Of a stretch of 64,000 nt of DNA, positions 20,124-30,341 are shown one piece after another. The DNA lies in the NCBI GenBank assembly GCA_019623805.1, contig CP053680.1, positions 806,001 to 870,000 on the forward strand. The letters are read 5' to 3'. The stretch's first letter is position 1, and every line of letters starts with the position of its first letter. Made by a program: the position numbers and the translations under genes. The DNA comes from Gammaproteobacteria bacterium (ex Lamellibrachia satsuma) (GTDB taxonomy: Bacteria > Pseudomonadota > Gammaproteobacteria > Chromatiales > Chromatiaceae). The notes under the pieces were generated by a model, which saw only the letters and a program-made list of their open reading frames with translations, did not search any database and had not been told where the DNA came from.

Positions 20124-20603
20124 ATGACAGCTATCGCCATCGGAAAACTGGTGCCAGACATCGAGCTGCCCGCTACCAGCGACAAGACGCTTAAACTGTC
20201 GGATTTTCGCGGCAAAACCATCGTGCTCTATTTCTATCCCAAGGCCAACACACCTGGATGCGCCCAGGAGGGTCGGGATTTCACCGCGGCTATCAACAAG
20301 TTTCGACGTCAATCGACGGTCATCATTGGTGTCTCCCGCGACGGCATCAAGGCCCAGGAAAACTTTAAGACGAAACAGGCCTTTCCCTTCGAACTCCTGT
20401 CGGATAAGGAGGAGGGGCTCTGCAACGCCTTCGACGTCATCAAGATGAAGAACATGTACGGCAAGAAGGTACGTGGCATCGAGCGCAGCACCTTTCTCAT
20501 CGATGAGTCGGGCTTCCTACGAAAAGAGTGGCGCAAAGTTAAGGTCAAAGGACACGTCGATGAGGTCCTTGATGCGGTCAAGGCGATGCGCGCCGAAAAA
20601 TAA
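20124..20603 (+). CDS. bcp: Peroxiredoxin, Bcp/PrxQ type
   Basis: A 159-residue thiol peroxidase with the peroxidatic Cys C46 in YPKANTPGCAQEGRDF. The resolving Cys usually five residues later is Arg here; another Cys in GLCNAFDV, equivalent to E. coli Bcp C99, may serve, or the enzyme may be 1-Cys. The ATG at 20124, with GGGAG upstream, is preferred over an in-frame TTG two codons earlier. It follows gcvR by 20 bp. Confidence 0.92.
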   Translation: MTAIAIGKLVPDIELPATSDKTLKLSDFRGKTIVLYFYPKANTPGCAQEGRDFTAAINKFRRQSTVIIGVSRDGIKAQENFKTKQAFPFELLSDKEEGLCNAFDVIKMKNMYGKKVRGIERSTFLIDESGFLRKEWRKVKVKGHVDEVLDAVKAMRAEK

Positions 20604-20631
20604 CACCGCCCATCACCACGCGGAATAGAAG

Positions 20632-22038
20632 ATGTCAGAAGAAGAAAACAACCGCCTCTTTGTCCTGGATACCAACGTGCTGATGCACGATCCCACCGCC
20701 CTGTTCCGCTTTAAGGAGCACGACATCTTCCTGCCGATGGTGGTGCTTGAAGAACTCGACAAGGGCAAAAAAGGCATGTCAGAAGTCGCACGCAACGTGC
20801 GTCAGACCAGCCGATTTCTGGACGAACTGATGTGCGGGATCGACAGTAGTGAAATCAATCTGGGACTACCCCTCAACACACTGCAACTCAACGGCAACCA
20901 TGCGGATTCGGTAACCGGACGCCTCTTCTTCCAGACAACCCCCGTCATCAGCCACCTACCTGACAGCCTGCCGGGCAATACGCCGGACAATAACATCCTT
21001 GCAACCGCCATGGGGCTACAGGAGGCACATCCACACAAGCTAGTAATTCTGGTCTCCAAGGATATCAACCTGCGCATCAAGGCTGCAGTCCTGGGCATTC
21101 GGGCGGAGGATTACTCCAATGACCAGGTGTTGGACGACGTCAATCTTCTCTATCGCGGTGAGGAAAAACTGCCGGACGATTTCTGGGACCACCATACGAA
21201 AGAGGTCGAAGCCTGGCAGGAGGAGGGCCGGACCTTCTACCGGGTCAGCGGCCCGGACGCCCGTGAATGGTATCCCAGCCAATGCCTCTACCTGGAGGGT
21301 GATCACGGTATCGAAGGCATAGTTCGGCGCCGGGAGGGAGACGATGCAATCATTGAGTTAGTCGATGACTTTCGTCACCAAAAACATACCGTCTGGGGCA
21401 TCAATGCCCGCAATCGGGAACAGAACTTCGCCCTCAATATGCTGCTCGACCCGGAACTCGACTTCGTCACCCTGTTGGGCACTGCCGGCACAGGCAAGAC
21501 CCTGCTGACGCTGGCAGCGGGACTGATGCAGACGCTGGATCAGAACCTCTACCGAGAGATCATCATGACCCGGGTGACAGTGCCTGTTGGGGAGGACATC
21601 GGCTTTCTACCCGGCACAGAAGAGGAGAAGATGACGCCATGGATGGGTGCGCTGATGGACAATCTGGAGGTACTCACCCAGACCGAGGGAGGAGAATGGG
21701 GCCGTGCCGCCACCGAGGACCTTCTACGCAGCCGCATCCGCATCCACTCACTCAACTTCATGCGTGGCAGGACATTTCTGAACAAGTACATCATCCTGGA
21801 CGAGGCACAAAATCTGACACCGAAGCAGATGAAGACTCTCATCACCCGGGCTGGACCAGGGACGAAAATCGTCTGCCTGGGGAACGTGGCGCAGATCGAT
21901 ACACCCTATTTGACGGAGACCACTTCAGGCCTCACATACGCCGTTGATCGCTTCAAGAACTGGCCCCACAGCGGACATATCACTCTGTTGCGGGGAGAGC
22001 GTTCACGTCTGGCGGATTTTGCTTCGAATAACCTGTAA
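20632..22038 (+). CDS. PIN-PhoH fusion protein (PhoH2-type RNase/helicase)
   Basis: A 468-residue protein. Residues 1-140 form a PIN-type RNase domain with the acidic LDTNVLMHD motif; the C-terminal half is a PhoH ATPase with Walker A GTAGTGKT and Walker B YIILDEAQN. This PIN-PhoH fusion is the PhoH2 type, shown in mycobacteria to be an ATP-dependent RNA helicase and RNase. It lies 28 bp after bcp. Confidence 0.92.
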   Translation: MSEEENNRLFVLDTNVLMHDPTALFRFKEHDIFLPMVVLEELDKGKKGMSEVARNVRQTSRFLDELMCGIDSSEINLGLPLNTLQLNGNHADSVTGRLFFQTTPVISHLPDSLPGNTPDNNILATAMGLQEAHPHKLVILVSKDINLRIKAAVLGIRAEDYSNDQVLDDVNLLYRGEEKLPDDFWDHHTKEVEAWQEEGRTFYRVSGPDAREWYPSQCLYLEGDHGIEGIVRRREGDDAIIELVDDFRHQKHTVWGINARNREQNFALNMLLDPELDFVTLLGTAGTGKTLLTLAAGLMQTLDQNLYREIIMTRVTVPVGEDIGFLPGTEEEKMTPWMGALMDNLEVLTQTEGGEWGRAATEDLLRSRIRIHSLNFMRGRTFLNKYIILDEAQNLTPKQMKTLITRAGPGTKIVCLGNVAQIDTPYLTETTSGLTYAVDRFKNWPHSGHITLLRGERSRLADFASNNL

Positions 22039-22048
22039 TTCAAGCGAG

Positions 22049-22073
22049 CATGGTGCGCATGGCACACCCTACG
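22049..22073. repeat. Copy of dispersed GGTGCGC palindrome
   Basis: CATGGTGCGCATGGCACACC followed by CTACG, between the phoH-type gene and the convergent hybrid kinase. It closely matches the copy at 32845, including the TTCGTCAC/TTTGTCAC that follows. Confidence 0.75.
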
Positions 22074-22126
22074 TTCGTCACAATGCCAACCTTCACAACG
22101 AACGCCCAAACTTGAGCTGTAACCCG

Positions 22127-24940
22127 TCACTCCAAACTGCCGCGCTCGACGATCTGCTGCAAGGCTGCGACCGAGAGTTTGTAGACATCTGCGATCTGCT
22201 CATAGACGGCACTCAGATCACTTCCATCCTGTTCACGGCCTTTGGTCTCCAACTCCCTGGCCAGGACCGAGAGTTCGATTGCTCCCACATTGGCACTGCT
22301 CGATTTCAATGAATGAGCGGGCCCCACCAGGGCGTCCAGATCCCGGGACTGAACTGCCTGTCTGATTCCATCCATTAAGTCTGGCGTACTGCTCAGATAA
22401 CTCTCCAGAACCATAATGAAATCCTCATCCATGATCTCAAACAACTCCTCCACTACCGCAATATCTATGACATCGTAGGACACTTCCTCCTCCCCCACAT
22501 CCGTTGGCAGATCCTGAGTCTGTGGAAGCTCCGTTGATTCAGCAGAATCTTCCGGAACATCCGCTTGTTCTTGCAACACTTCCTGCATGGGCAACCATTG
22601 CCGCAGCATATTTTCCAGCGCCGCCGGCTTGACCGGCTTGGACAGATAATCATCCATCCCTGCCGCCAGGCACCGTTCCCGATCCCCCGCCATCGCGTTT
22701 GCCGTCATTGCAATGACCGGCAGTCGGGCAAGTCCCTGCTGCTGTTCACGTTGTCGGATGGCATCCGTCGCCTCGTAACCATCCATTCGAGGCATCTGAC
22801 AGTCCATCAGTACAACATCAAAATTCTCACTGCCTACCGCCTGCATGGCATGGACACCGTCCGTCGCTGTGACTGGCTGTAACCCCGCCTTCTGCAGAAT
22901 TTTCTTTACTACTGCCAGATTGACCGGATTGTCCTCCACCACCAGGATCTTACCTACCAGCGGGGTGTGTTGAGGTAGTGGCGCTTCTTCGGCCATCTCC
23001 ACAGTTGGCGGCTCATCCAGCATCTCAGCATGCCCATCATCCCAACCGAAAGATTCGTCAGGCATTCTTGGCATAGGCTGCTCCGCTGTTACCGAGCCTG
23101 CGCCTGACACCGTCTCTACATCAAGCAGCCGTTTGAATCTCTGCTCCACCTCCACCCTGTGGATCGGGGCGTTCAGTATCTCAATGCCCTGACGACCAAG
23201 GGACTTGGCATCTGAAACAGTGGGGTCCAAAACCAGAAACTTTACCTGAAGCAGCACTGGATTGGCCCTAATTTCCTCGATCGTCTTCAAAATTCCCTGG
23301 CCTGAAACCCGACCATCGATAACGATCAGTTCGTAACTCCAGCTCTCTCCCAGGTTGGCTGATGCCTGGAGCTTGGATATCGCATCGTAACTGTCCACAG
23401 CCTGCTCAAAAACCATTCCCCAATCCCGCATATAAGCCGCAATGTTATGGGCAACCTCATCTTGCGCCAGAATCAAGGCACGTGCGCCCTGCAGATCCCG
23501 CCGCGCGGAAGGCACCTCTTCCAGCGATTTGCGCAGGGGCACGACAAACCAGAAGAGGGAGCCTTTGCCCTTCTTTGATTTAACCCCAATGCGTCCACTC
23601 ATGAGCTCCGTCAGACGCTTGCAGATCGCCAAACCCAGCCCGGTCCCTCCATGTGTGCGGGTAGTGGATGCATCAGCCTGTGAGAAAGGCTGAAAAAGCC
23701 TCTCCACCGCCTCTTCCGACATGCCGACACCGGTATCACGTACTGCGAAGAGCAATTCCACCTCGGTACGGGTAGCGTGCCTGATGGAAACTTCCACGGA
23801 GATACCACCTTTTTTGGTAAATTTAATCGCATTACTTACCAAGTTCGTCAAAATTTGCCGCAGCCGAATCGGGTCTCCACGTACTGCGGGAGGCACATCC
23901 TGATCTATCCGATAGCTGAGTTTGAGTTTTCTGCGGACTGCAGCGTTCGTCATCAGGACGGTTACCTGCTCCACCAGTTCACGAACATTCAGTTCGATGA
24001 ACTCCAACTCCAGCTTGCCGGCCTCAACCTTGGAAAAATCCAGAATATCGTTGATGATGCTCAACAGCAGTTGGGATGAGTTGAGCGCGGTATTGACGAA
24101 TTGGCGCTGTTCACTCTCCAGCTTGGTCTCCCGCAGCATCTCCAGAATGGGAAGAATGCCGTTCAGAGGGGTACGAATCTCATGGCTCATGGTAGCCAAA
24201 AATTCTGTCTTGGCCAGATTTGCGGTCTCTGCCGCCTCCTTGGCCAACGAGAGCTCCCGTTCGACATCCTGCCGTTGATCATTTTCCGCACTCAGGCGAC
24301 TGGACAACTCCGACAATTGGGTCTCTGTCTCCATCAGCCGTTCGCGCAGCAAAGTGCGGTTGGCAGACATCAGCAGAAAGCGCTGCTGAGCGGCCGTCAT
24401 CCACATGGAGAGGATCCCCAGCGCCAGCAGATAGGCGATGAGTCCCACCCAGGCGCCTTCCTGTAGTGCCATATCTGAGAGGGTCACATTCAGGATCACC
24501 GGCAGTGATGCCGCCAGAATAAAGACCAGGCTGGCCAGGCCGTCCACTGTCAGCAAAATGGCAGAGAGGAGCACCACGACGCCAATCAGGGCATAGCTCA
24601 GCAGAGACTCGTGGGACATAGGCTGCAACAATAGAAATATCAGTGCAGCAGACCAGGCCAAACCCAGCAACAAAACACCCGGAAGAAAGGGAAAACGCCA
24701 GTTGAGCAGATTGGAAACAGCCGCGCGGCTGGCAAAAAAGGTCAAAACAGCCTGTAAAAGCAGGATAGCGAGCAGCACCCCACCCCAAATCTGGCCACGG
24801 GCAAAATCCCAGGCGTTGTTGATGGAGAAGAAGATAGCGGCACCCACCAGGTTGGCAAGCATCAGCACAATGCCACTGTTATAGAGCAACCTGACCTGTT
24901 CGGCCTTTACCTTGATATCTTCAAAATTATTTTCCGTCAT
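22127..24940 (-). CDS. Hybrid sensor histidine kinase with receiver(s) and HPt (BarA-like build)
   Basis: About 937 residues. Order: roughly six membrane segments (25-190), coiled coil, HisKA with His in MSHEIRTPL (about 254), HATPase_c with DTGVGM and GTGLGLAI, a degenerate receiver-like domain (about 485-600) without a clear phospho-Asp, a canonical receiver (VVEDNPVN, phospho-Asp in [16 protein letters not shown]), and a C-terminal HPt with His in [12 protein letters not shown]. This full phosphorelay resembles BarA/ArcB-class kinases, but the sensor is a multipass membrane domain. The ATG at 24940 is preferred to the TTG just before it. The output regulator is not adjacent. Confidence 0.9.
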   Translation of the reverse strand: MTENNFEDIKVKAEQVRLLYNSGIVLMLANLVGAAIFFSINNAWDFARGQIWGGVLLAILLLQAVLTFFASRAAVSNLLNWRFPFLPGVLLLGLAWSAALIFLLLQPMSHESLLSYALIGVVVLLSAILLTVDGLASLVFILAASLPVILNVTLSDMALQEGAWVGLIAYLLALGILSMWMTAAQQRFLLMSANRTLLRERLMETETQLSELSSRLSAENDQRQDVERELSLAKEAAETANLAKTEFLATMSHEIRTPLNGILPILEMLRETKLESEQRQFVNTALNSSQLLLSIINDILDFSKVEAGKLELEFIELNVRELVEQVTVLMTNAAVRRKLKLSYRIDQDVPPAVRGDPIRLRQILTNLVSNAIKFTKKGGISVEVSIRHATRTEVELLFAVRDTGVGMSEEAVERLFQPFSQADASTTRTHGGTGLGLAICKRLTELMSGRIGVKSKKGKGSLFWFVVPLRKSLEEVPSARRDLQGARALILAQDEVAHNIAAYMRDWGMVFEQAVDSYDAISKLQASANLGESWSYELIVIDGRVSGQGILKTIEEIRANPVLLQVKFLVLDPTVSDAKSLGRQGIEILNAPIHRVEVEQRFKRLLDVETVSGAGSVTAEQPMPRMPDESFGWDDGHAEMLDEPPTVEMAEEAPLPQHTPLVGKILVVEDNPVNLAVVKKILQKAGLQPVTATDGVHAMQAVGSENFDVVLMDCQMPRMDGYEATDAIRQREQQQGLARLPVIAMTANAMAGDRERCLAAGMDDYLSKPVKPAALENMLRQWLPMQEVLQEQADVPEDSAESTELPQTQDLPTDVGEEEVSYDVIDIAVVEELFEIMDEDFIMVLESYLSSTPDLMDGIRQAVQSRDLDALVGPAHSLKSSSANVGAIELSVLARELETKGREQDGSDLSAVYEQIADVYKLSVAALQQIVERGSLE

Positions 24941-25345
24941 CAACCAATACTGTCAGCGAGAACCACGGGGCAAGGGTGGCTGGAATGTTTCAACGCAGAT
25001 TCAATGGAGACTGGATGAACCACGTCCTGGGCCAACAAGCCCAGACCCAGATCAGACAACCATGCCGCCCTCACGGGCCAGCAGCAGCCCTCTACCACCA
25101 GATATGTCATTCCACAAAATCCCTTTTCATTCCTAAGTTAGCATATAGGCAGCTATTTCGCTCCTGATAAAACCTGTTTCGGCCGCATGAAAAAAAACTA
25201 TAATCCCGTTTATTATTTTTCAACATCTTTCTAAAATCCTGTAAACTTTTGTCATGATTCTTATGGAAGCGGAACTTGTCGTCCCGGTTTTGAAAAAGTC
25301 TTCATAATCGGTCTGTCCAATAACAAAATCTAAACACCCGTAAGG
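24941..25345. other. Divergent intergenic region, 405 bp
   Basis: Lies between the divergently transcribed hybrid kinase and the GGDEF/EAL-like gene. It is AT-rich from about 25190 to 25250. I see no RNA gene, terminator or clear -35/-10 pair. Confidence 0.5.
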
Positions 25346-27730
25346 ATGTCTGAGTCCAACAACATTCATAAGCAGAGCGTTGGCGAATTGAAGCAGGTTT
25401 TCCTGCGGCACTTGCCGGAGCGCATGACGGCTATCGACGATGTATGGAGTTCACTCACATCGGATGATTGGGACAGCGACAAACTATTTCGTCTTTTTCA
25501 GAGAATTCAGGATCTGGCTGGTGCCAGCAGTCGTTTTGGGCTTGTCAGAGTCAGTGAGACGCTCTATTCGATGGAGGCCTATCTCGGCACACTCCTCGAC
25601 ACTGATCGAAAACCAGAGATGGAGGTAATAAGCCACCTGAGCGAAAGCCTTATGTCACTCCATGATGCAGTGGATGAATTGCGGCAAAAAAAAACGGGGG
25701 CCGATAAAGGCAAAGGCTGTCTGCTTCATTACCTGCGTCATGCTCAGGATATCGTACCCAGCCTCATACAGACCCTGGAGGCGGAGAACTGCCAGGTTTT
25801 GACTTTCAACCAGCCCGATGACCTAGTGGGTGAGCTGGAAAAGAAGCTGCCTGACGGTCTACTCATTGACTGCCATCTACTCGCTCAGCTCAAGCCGGTT
25901 TTCGATGAACTGGAGCGGCTTGAACAACGTGGCATAGAGAGACCGAAGCTGATCTTTCTCTCTCGATCCAACGAATTGGAACTCCGTCTCCAGGCGTTGC
26001 GTATCGGTGCGACGGGCTATTTCACATCTCCATTCAATATTCCCAACCTGACCGGGAAGATTCTCCAACTGGTAAAACCAGACAGAGAGAAAACCTATCG
26101 GGTACTCATCGTTGAGGATGATCCATCTCAGGCGGATTTTGCGGCAGCTATTCTGCGCAAAGCCAATATCGAAACCCTGGCCGTCACCGATCCACTCAAG
26201 GTGATGGATATTCTTGATCAGTTCCGGCCGGACCTTATCCTGATGGACCTTTATATGCCGGGAGCCAACGGCATCGAACTCACCAGCATCATTCGAGAAC
26301 GGGAGGAGTTTGTCAGCATACCCATCGTTTTTCTCTCCGGAGAGCAGAATGCAGACAAACAGCTGGACGCACTGAGTGTCGGCGGGGACGACTTCATCTC
26401 AAAACCTATTCGTCCCCGCCACCTGGTGACTACCGTCAATAACCGCATTCAGCGAGCCAGACACATCAGCTCCGCCCAGCCCACACCCAATCAACGGGAC
26501 TCTGTCACTGGTCTCCATACCCGGCGATTATTCTTTACGCAACTGGACAGGCAACTTGTGTCTGCCTCACCATCGGCCCAAATATTGGGCGTTTTCTATG
26601 TTGGGCTGGGAAACCTCAATGAGATTCGCATCAGCACGAACGAAACCCAGATCATCCGATTACTTGGCCAGCTCGGCAGCCGAATAGCTGGACTGATCGA
26701 ACCTCAGGACATGGCTGCGCGCAACAGTGACGACTCAATTCTGTTGTTGGCAAACCGGCCACATAAAAATAACCTGGAGGCTCTGGCAGAGGCCATTCGA
26801 AAGGCAATATCGGATACCCCCTTCGAAATCGATGGCTTGAAGCTCAGACTTGAAGCCAGCATTGGTATCAGCTTCAACAATGAGCACGATCACAGCAGCT
26901 CCGAAATGGTTACCAGAAGCTCCCTGGCATCGGCCAATGCACAGGCGGCTGGAGGGAATAGAACGGTCGTGTTCAGTGAGGGGCGACACGTCCAAAAGAA
27001 AAACACTCAAACGTCGGACATTCCGCTTGAAAAATTGGTCAGGAAAAGTCTCGAAGAGAACACATTCCAACTGGTCATTCTACCTTTAACCAGCACTGAA
27101 CAGCAGGCCGGCATCTTCCACGAGTTACTGCCACGGATTCGATCCGAACAGGGAGAGACCGTCCCTGCAGAACAGATTCTGCAAACCGCCAAACGCATAG
27201 ACCGGCTAAGCGACGTCGAACGTTGGCTCTGCGGGGAAGCAATCTCAATTCTGGATGAACGGCGCCATGAAGGGCGACAGACCAACATAGTCATTCATCA
27301 ATCTGCTGCCTCCATTGAAGATATGGGGCGTTTACAGTGGATTCGTGACCAGCTCCGCCGCCGCCAACTGGTAGGCACCGGGCTCCACATGGAGTTCGAT
27401 CTCGCTGATCTGGCTTTCGATCTAAAGCGTTCCAAAGCCTTCATTCGGGCACTGCGCGAAATGGGTATTAGCATCTCACTCGCCCGTTTTCTCGGTAACG
27501 ATGCGGCCTTTAAAGTACTCAACTATCTGGGTGCAAATTTCATCAGACTGTCCAAAAAACTGTTGAACAGTGAAGAGACCGCAATTGCCGGCATCTCCAG
27601 CAAACTGCACGAATCCCATATCAAAATCATCCTTCCCAGAGTCGATAAATCCGATCAGATTGCGCCAGCCTGGATCCATCACGCTGATATTGTCCAGCCG
27701 GATTTGCAGAATAATTCCGGCAAATCATGA
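25346..27730 (+). CDS. HPt-like / receiver / degenerate GGDEF-EAL protein (FimX-like class)
   Basis: A 794-residue protein. An N-terminal four-helix HPt-like region (1-115) is followed by a receiver lacking its acidic site (about 130-250), a canonical receiver (VLIVEDDPSQ, phospho-Asp in LILMDLYMPGANG, ISKPI), a GGDEF-fold domain without GG(D/E)EF, and an EAL-fold domain where EALLR has become FHELLPR. Both c-di-GMP domains therefore look non-catalytic, as in FimX or other c-di-GMP/ATP sensors. The ribosome-binding site (TAAGG) directly abuts the ATG. The Crp-like gene begins right after its stop. Confidence 0.82.
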   Translation: MSESNNIHKQSVGELKQVFLRHLPERMTAIDDVWSSLTSDDWDSDKLFRLFQRIQDLAGASSRFGLVRVSETLYSMEAYLGTLLDTDRKPEMEVISHLSESLMSLHDAVDELRQKKTGADKGKGCLLHYLRHAQDIVPSLIQTLEAENCQVLTFNQPDDLVGELEKKLPDGLLIDCHLLAQLKPVFDELERLEQRGIERPKLIFLSRSNELELRLQALRIGATGYFTSPFNIPNLTGKILQLVKPDREKTYRVLIVEDDPSQADFAAAILRKANIETLAVTDPLKVMDILDQFRPDLILMDLYMPGANGIELTSIIREREEFVSIPIVFLSGEQNADKQLDALSVGGDDFISKPIRPRHLVTTVNNRIQRARHISSAQPTPNQRDSVTGLHTRRLFFTQLDRQLVSASPSAQILGVFYVGLGNLNEIRISTNETQIIRLLGQLGSRIAGLIEPQDMAARNSDDSILLLANRPHKNNLEALAEAIRKAISDTPFEIDGLKLRLEASIGISFNNEHDHSSSEMVTRSSLASANAQAAGGNRTVVFSEGRHVQKKNTQTSDIPLEKLVRKSLEENTFQLVILPLTSTEQQAGIFHELLPRIRSEQGETVPAEQILQTAKRIDRLSDVERWLCGEAISILDERRHEGRQTNIVIHQSAASIEDMGRLQWIRDQLRRRQLVGTGLHMEFDLADLAFDLKRSKAFIRALREMGISISLARFLGNDAAFKVLNYLGANFIRLSKKLLNSEETAIAGISSKLHESHIKIILPRVDKSDQIAPAWIHHADIVQPDLQNNSGKS

Positions 27731-27746
27731 AGTCGAACTTCCGACC

Positions 27747-28424
27747 TTGATCACAGATTCCCAACAAATCGACCGGATCATCGACTGCTTCGGTTTTCTG
27801 CGCCGGAAAGACCCGACATTCAAGCGACATTTTTTCCAGGCCGCCTCGGTCGTCCATTTGGACAAGCCGCAATCCATCTGCCACGAAGGTATGTCATGCA
27901 CCCACTTGGCATTGGTAATAAGCGGCACTGCACGCATTTACAAGCTTGGAGAGAATGGCCGCGAAATCACTCTCTATCGCATCGGCAGAGGAGAGAGCTG
28001 CATCTTGACGGCATCCTGCATCATCAGCAACACTCCCTTCCCTGCCATTGCCGTCTGCGAAAAGGCGTTAGAGGCAGTATTGATACCCACTGCCGAAGCA
28101 CAGAACTGGATGAGCCGGTTTCCGGCTTGGCAGGAATATCTCTTTGGACTCGTCTCAGAGCGTCTCGCCGAAGTCATCACAGTGGTGGAAGAGATCGCTT
28201 TTCGGCGGGTTGACCATCGACTTGCAGCATATCTGTTGAAACGCGCTGAATCGAACGGCAACCAGGCGATAAAAGTAACGCACCAGGAGATCGCTTCAGA
28301 TCTGGGCACATCCCGTGAGGTTATCAGCCGCATCCTAAAGGATTTTGAGAGCCGTCAGATGATCAGCACAAATCGCGGCAGGATTGATCTATTGGACCCT
28401 CAAGCCCTGAGCGAGCAACTGTAG
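27747..28424 (+). CDS. Crp/Fnr-family transcription regulator
   Basis: About 225 residues: an N-terminal cyclic-nucleotide-binding fold with several cysteines (IDCFG, SICHEGMSC, SCILTASC), a dimer helix, and a winged helix with recognition region THQEIASDLGTSREVISRILKDFE (E-xx-SR). The start is uncertain: no ATG with a good ribosome-binding site exists, and I use the first in-frame TTG after the preceding stop. An almost 17-bp palindrome lies just downstream, before a DUF2892 gene, and is a likely target. Multiple Cys suggest redox or sulfur sensing (inference). Confidence 0.85.
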   Translation: MITDSQQIDRIIDCFGFLRRKDPTFKRHFFQAASVVHLDKPQSICHEGMSCTHLALVISGTARIYKLGENGREITLYRIGRGESCILTASCIISNTPFPAIAVCEKALEAVLIPTAEAQNWMSRFPAWQEYLFGLVSERLAEVITVVEEIAFRRVDHRLAAYLLKRAESNGNQAIKVTHQEIASDLGTSREVISRILKDFESRQMISTNRGRIDLLDPQALSEQL

Positions 28425-28451
28425 GTTCAAGCTTGTGGATACACGGAGCCA

Positions 28452-28468
28452 ATGTGACTAAGTCACAT
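28452..28468. promoter_or_regulatory. 17-bp palindrome, candidate Crp/Fnr-type operator
   Basis: ATGTGACT-A-AGTCACAT is a perfect odd-length palindrome in the 138-bp gap between the Crp/Fnr-like gene and the DUF2892 gene. It resembles the CRP site TGTGA-N6-TCACA, with five central bases instead of six. Confidence 0.65.
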
Positions 28469-28562
28469 ACATTCGGCACATCTACGAGTAGCATTCCGGG
28501 CATGGCGTTGCCTCTCATGCTGTTGAGGCTCGTCTCCTTCATCTACAGATCAGGAGAAAAAG

Positions 28563-28754
28563 ATGACTAAGAACGTTGGTGGAATAGAAAAGATTCTTCG
28601 TATTATCGTGGGCATTGCCCTGCTTGCATGGGGATTTCTTCTGAATGACCCGGTCAACTGGTGGGGCGCTATCGGTGCAGTGCCGCTGTTTACCGCACTG
28701 ATGGGCTGGTGCCCGCTCTACTCGATCATTGGCGTCAACACCAACAAAAGTTGA
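28563..28754 (+). CDS. DUF2892 (YgaP-type) small membrane protein
   Basis: A 63-residue protein with two hydrophobic helices (ILRIIVGIALLAWGFLL and IGAVPLFTALMGW) and the MGWCPLYSIIGVNT signature. This is the membrane part of YgaP-like proteins, often paired with rhodanese domains and found in sulfur oxidisers. GGAGAAAAAG precedes the ATG. The palindrome 95 bp upstream suggests control by the neighbouring Crp/Fnr protein. Confidence 0.9.
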   Translation: MTKNVGGIEKILRIIVGIALLAWGFLLNDPVNWWGAIGAVPLFTALMGWCPLYSIIGVNTNKS

Positions 28755-28820
28755 TCCCGGTCGATAGCTGGCGATAAGCCTCGGCATCTGATATGGATGC
28801 CGGGGGTTCCCGTTCCGGGA

Positions 28821-29885
28821 TCATTCCACACCCACCGCCAAAGCAGGCCGTGGCCAGCTGACCAAAACCGCCTGCACGAGAGTGGCTAACGGAATGGCGA
28901 AAAAGACGCCCCAAAATCCCCAAAACCCTCCAAACACCAGGATCGCAACAATAATTGCCACCGGGTGCAGATCAACAACTTCAGAGAAGAGCAACGGCAC
29001 CAACACATTCCCATCCAGCGCCTGAATCACGAAATAAGAAACTGCGAGCCAGGCAAAATCGGGAGACCAGCCCCACTGAAACCAGGCGACGAAAAGCACC
29101 GGGAAGGTGACCACAGCCGCTCCGATGTAGGGAATGATCACCGAAAGACCTACGGCCACAGCGAGTAACAATGCGTAATTCAGTCCCAACAGGGAGAAAG
29201 TGGCATAACTCGTCGCCCAGATGATGATAATTTCCCAGAACTTACCGCGCACATAGTTACCGATCTGCCGATCCACATCTTTCCACACCGTTCCTGCAAA
29301 CTTTCGGTGCTTGGGCAGGTACTGGATAATCCACTCCAGGATCACCCCTTTGTCCTTGAGAAAAAAGAAGACCAGTAACGGCATCAGAATCAGATAGACC
29401 AGCAGAGTAATGACGCCGACTACCGAGGCCACCGACCAGGAGAGCACCCGTTGGCCAAAACCACCAATCTCACTGCGAATCTGGCCGATCAGTTCCTCTA
29501 TCTGTACCTGGGAGACGATCTCCGGGTATCTCTCCGGCAACTGCATCAACGCCTGCTGGCCGGTCGAGATCATTGTCGGCAACTGCTGGACCAATTCCGT
29601 CACCTGACGGGAGAGCAGCGGCAACAAGCCCAACACAACCAGCGCGACAAACAGCAGAAAACCGCTGAACACCAGTAGCACCGCACCCAACCGGGGCCAC
29701 CTGCGATGCTCCAGCAGGCAGACCACTCCCTCCAGCAGGTAGGCCATGACCACACTGGCCAACACCGGCGCAAGCATGTCCCCCATGGTCAAAACAACGC
29801 CAAAACCGATCACCAGAAAGATCGTCAGGGAGACAATCTGGGGATCGGAAAAGTAACGTTTGAACCAGTCAGTAATGACTTGCAT
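28821..29885 (-). CDS. AI-2E family transporter (PerM-like)
   Basis: A 354-residue inner-membrane protein with about seven to eight membrane helices, a hydrophilic insert between helices 3 and 4 (RQVTELVQQLP ... IGGFGQRV) and the conserved PYIGAAVV and FGGFWGFWGVFFAIPLATL segments. Members export autoinducer-2 or act as Na+/H+ antiporters; most, like E. coli PerM (353 residues), have no proven substrate. Confidence 0.9.
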   Translation of the reverse strand: MQVITDWFKRYFSDPQIVSLTIFLVIGFGVVLTMGDMLAPVLASVVMAYLLEGVVCLLEHRRWPRLGAVLLVFSGFLLFVALVVLGLLPLLSRQVTELVQQLPTMISTGQQALMQLPERYPEIVSQVQIEELIGQIRSEIGGFGQRVLSWSVASVVGVITLLVYLILMPLLVFFFLKDKGVILEWIIQYLPKHRKFAGTVWKDVDRQIGNYVRGKFWEIIIIWATSYATFSLLGLNYALLLAVAVGLSVIIPYIGAAVVTFPVLFVAWFQWGWSPDFAWLAVSYFVIQALDGNVLVPLLFSEVVDLHPVAIIVAILVFGGFWGFWGVFFAIPLATLVQAVLVSWPRPALAVGVE

Positions 29886-29955
29886 GGTTGTTTAAAGTCT
29901 AGGACCTGTTAACACTATGCGGATGTCAGCGTGCTGGAAGCTGGAAGCAGAATAT

Positions 29956-30330
29956 TCAGTCTCCATCTCGATAGCCCTGATAATGCCGCTCAAACAGGGC
30001 TTCAAGATCATCAATGACCTCCACTGCACCCCTGCCCTGCATCACATGGGCCATCATCAGGGACGAGGTCTCGCTAAACATCTGGTCCCGCTCCAGCATG
30101 AAGTAACTCTCACTCAATCTTTTGATCGCCTTTACTACGGATTCACTCTCAGGGCGCGGGATTGATTTGAATGTCTGCAGCGGTTCCGGCTCGGATTTGG
30201 TTTCCTCGACGCCTCGTGCTGACAAAAATTCAGCGAACGCCATCAGACTCAAGCGGTTCTGTTCATCCAGCACTGAATACAAATCAAGCAGCTTACGCTG
30301 CTCTGGAGGCAGTTTTTTCTGGGTTGGCAT
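29956..30330 (-). CDS. Conserved protein of unknown function
   Basis: A 124-residue soluble, mostly helical and acidic protein without cysteines or membrane segments. It starts MPTQKKLPPEQRKLLDLYSVL, with a Pro-rich linker (about 45-60) between two helical parts. I use the ATG at 30330; an in-frame TTG lies three codons earlier. It follows the LysR gene on the same strand with an 11-bp gap, so the two are probably cotranscribed. Family not recognised. Confidence 0.7.
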   Translation of the reverse strand: MPTQKKLPPEQRKLLDLYSVLDEQNRLSLMAFAEFLSARGVEETKSEPEPLQTFKSIPRPESESVVKAIKRLSESYFMLERDQMFSETSSLMMAHVMQGRGAVEVIDDLEALFERHYQGYRDGD

Positions 30331-30341
30331 AAACTGCAAAT

